This document shows positions 39,473 to 41,175 of a DNA stretch of 41,175 bases, piece after piece. Positions within the stretch are counted from its first letter, which is position 1. The number at the start of each line of letters is the position of its first letter. The notes beneath the pieces are model-generated. The model saw nothing but the letters and a program-made list of their open reading frames with translations, had not been told where the DNA came from and searched no databases. The translations under genes were made by a program, and so were the position numbers. The stretch comes from Acidimicrobiales bacterium (lineage in GTDB: Bacteria > Actinomycetota > Acidimicrobiia > Acidimicrobiales > JACCXE01). The stretch spans positions 1 to 41,175 of the forward strand of contig DASZWD010000037.1 in NCBI GenBank assembly GCA_035546775.1. Reading direction: 5' to 3'.

Positions 39473-41118
39473 GGCAACCGCACTACGAACGTGGCGCCCC
39501 CGCCGGGCGTCGGGAGGTGATCGACGGTGCCGTCGTGGGCGTGCACGACTTGCCGCGTGATGAACAGGCCGAGGCCGGTGCCCTGCGGGCGCGGCCCGTC
39601 GCCCGTCGGCGCGATGCGGACGAAGCGCTCGAAGAGCCGGTGCGTCTGGTCGGCGGGGATGCCGGGGCCGTGATCGCTCACCTTCAGGAGTGCGTTCGTG
39701 CCCTCACGAGTGAGACACACCTCCACGGGACCGGCCGAGTACTTCAACGCGTTGGTCACAAGGTTGGTGACGACCTGCCCGATACGGTCGGCGTCGCCGC
39801 GCAGGTCGACGCCCGGCTCCACCGCGATGCACACCCGCTCGCACTGCGCGCCGGCGGCGGCACCGGCCGCCGACGCGACGACGGCACCCACGTCGCTGAT
39901 CCGACGCATCTCGCACGGGAACGTGCCGTGACCGCCGCGGCTGGCGTCGACGAGGTCGCTGGTGAGGCGCCCGAGGCGGCGCGCGTCCTGGGCGATTCCC
40001 GCCGCCAGCTCGCGCGCCTCGTCGGGGTCCATGGTGGTGCCGTGGTCGCGCAGCACCGCGGCCGCGGTGCCGATCGCGCCGAGGGGCGAGCGCACCTCGT
40101 GGCCCACTTGGGCGAAGAAGCCGTCGCGCACGTCGTCGAGTTCCTGCAGACGCGTGCTCGTGTTCTCGAGTTCGGTGACGAGCTGCTCGTTGCGCAGTGC
40201 CTGGCGCAACAGGCGGGCCGCCACGAACGCCAGCAGGAGGATGCGCAGCAACAGCCGCACCACGGGTTCGTACGACCCCGACGCCGACGGGTCGTCGAGA
40301 CCGAAGTCGATCGGCAGCGCGACGAGAGCGGCCATCACGAGGACGGTCGCGGCGATAGCGCGCGGTCGCCGGCGCGGCGCGGGCTGGGCGTCGGCCGCGG
40401 TGTCGAGCCACGGACTGGCGGCGAGCAGGAAGACGCCGGCGACGAGCAGGGCACGGCTGAAGCCGTCGGTGGCGAGGTCGCCGGTGCTCGACAACACGAG
40501 GTGCGTCAGGTCGGCGATGAACAGCGCGCCGCCGCCGCCGAGCAGCAGCATCGTCGACTGCGCCGTGCGCCGCGCCCCGACCAGGATGGCGGCGAAGCCG
40601 ACGAGCACGACGTCGAAGACCGGGTAGGCGCCTGCCACGAGCGACCCGGCGAGGCTGCGGCCCGACCCCACGAGCAGCGGTTCCCACACCAGCAGCGCCA
40701 TGGCCATCGCCAGGGTCCCGACGTCGAGGGCGGCACCGACCCGGTCCGCGGCGGTGCGCGTCCGCACGAGGTGGAGGAGGCCGACCAGCAGCAGGGGATA
40801 GGCGGCGAGGGAGAAGGCGTCGGCGACCGAGGGCAGCGGCGCCGAGCGGTGCAGCGCGTGGATGTAGATGTCGCGGATCACGTCGCCCCCGAAGAGCAGC
40901 GTCACGGCCACCGGCATGAACCACCAGTCGCGCCGGCGCTCGGCCGGGAGGCGCAGCGCACCGGCCAGCGCGAACGTCGCGGAGGCCAGCACCGCCGCGT
41001 CGTACATCAGCGCAGTGCCGAGCGAGCGCGGCGCCGCCGATGGCGCGATGCCGCCCGCGAGTACGGCGATAGCGACGATGGCGAGCGTGACGCGCTCGCT
41101 GCGTGAGAGTTGATTCAA
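39460..41118 (-). CDS. Membrane sensor histidine kinase
   Basis: A 552-residue kinase starting at TTG 41118, supported by AGGGG 6 nt upstream and no earlier in-frame start in the window. The N-terminal ~290 residues form about eight to nine hydrophobic helices with little extracellular sequence, implying sensing within the membrane. A short coiled segment (RNEQLVTELENTSTRLQELDDV) leads to the HisKA box FFAQVGHEVRSPLG with His340. The HATPase follows, with NALKYS, VSDHGPGIP and GTGLGLFITRQ. The kinase overlaps a NarL-type response regulator by 13 nt. HisKA (not HisKA_3) kinases more often partner OmpR-type regulators, so the pairing is unusual. The signal is unknown. Confidence 0.93.
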   Translation of the reverse strand: MNQLSRSERVTLAIVAIAVLAGGIAPSAAPRSLGTALMYDAAVLASATFALAGALRLPAERRRDWWFMPVAVTLLFGGDVIRDIYIHALHRSAPLPSVADAFSLAAYPLLLVGLLHLVRTRTAADRVGAALDVGTLAMAMALLVWEPLLVGSGRSLAGSLVAGAYPVFDVVLVGFAAILVGARRTAQSTMLLLGGGGALFIADLTHLVLSSTGDLATDGFSRALLVAGVFLLAASPWLDTAADAQPAPRRRPRAIAATVLVMAALVALPIDFGLDDPSASGSYEPVVRLLLRILLLAFVAARLLRQALRNEQLVTELENTSTRLQELDDVRDGFFAQVGHEVRSPLGAIGTAAAVLRDHGTTMDPDEARELAAGIAQDARRLGRLTSDLVDASRGGHGTFPCEMRRISDVGAVVASAAGAAAGAQCERVCIAVEPGVDLRGDADRIGQVVTNLVTNALKYSAGPVEVCLTREGTNALLKVSDHGPGIPADQTHRLFERFVRIAPTGDGPRPQGTGLGLFITRQVVHAHDGTVDHLPTPGGGATFVVRLPCCA

Positions 41119-41175
41119 AGTGCGCCCCTGGAACGGTCCGCGGCACCGGACCCGCGCCGAAACGCTACTGCGAGG

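Overview
The window reads as chromosomal DNA of a high-GC actinobacterium. The gene families (MpaB-type oxygenase next to an ABC1 kinase, DUF4012 proteins, AsnC/RocD/PutA arginine-proline block, PhyH dioxygenases, AbiEi/DUF559 proteins), the many 4-nt start/stop overlaps and the probable leaderless promoters fit class Acidimicrobiia or a close relative. That placement is inference; no rRNA or tRNA gene was seen. Genes are tightly packed and no gap exceeds about 200 bases.

Layout. (1) 1-9145: cell-surface/exopolysaccharide block with a DUF1972-type glycosyltransferase, a Wzz/BY-kinase with a Tyr-Gly tail, two DUF4012 proteins, two small secreted membrane-anchored proteins, a VanZ-like protein and a polyprenyl-phosphate sugar transferase. 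(2) 9194-11877: aldehyde dehydrogenase and AMP-forming acyl-CoA synthetase. (3) 11893-12991: a one-gene cassette encoding an AbiEi-like/DUF559 (Vsr-fold) nuclease-like protein between two 63-bp palindromic repeats. (4) 13003-15808: TetR, MpaB oxygenase and ABC1 kinase operon. (5) 15828-17354: lipoprotein, histone-H1-like Lys/Ala protein and a small repeat protein. (6) 17410-26500: AsnC/Lrp regulator divergent from an arginine-to-glutamate operon (ADI-superfamily hydrolase, RocD, bifunctional PutA), then an enoyl-CoA hydratase and a polar amino-acid ABC transporter. (7) 26503-27573: a second AbiEi-like/DUF559 gene bracketed by a different palindrome. (8) 27654-30704: SCP2 protein, thiolase, thioesterase and TetR. 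(9) 30770-33869: ROK regulator, ROK kinase and DegT aminotransferase. (10) 33866-38662: three PhyH-type dioxygenases, a membrane adenylate cyclase and a TetR. (11) 38852-41118: NarL-type response regulator and membrane histidine kinase.

The strongest candidate for an undescribed system is the pair of roughly 1.1-kb cassettes. In each, a winged-helix plus PD-(D/E)XK-like protein sits between two copies of a palindrome. The palindrome sequence is private to each cassette except for a shared CTTCTG...CAGAAG tip. Both proteins keep the same D-x10-E-x-D acidic pattern. Secondary leads are an ABC permease whose first membrane segment has no start codon, a TetR operator motif shared by two divergent promoters, a Shine-Dalgarno-sequestering hairpin ahead of one DUF559 gene, and an adenylate-cyclase/PhyH regulon.
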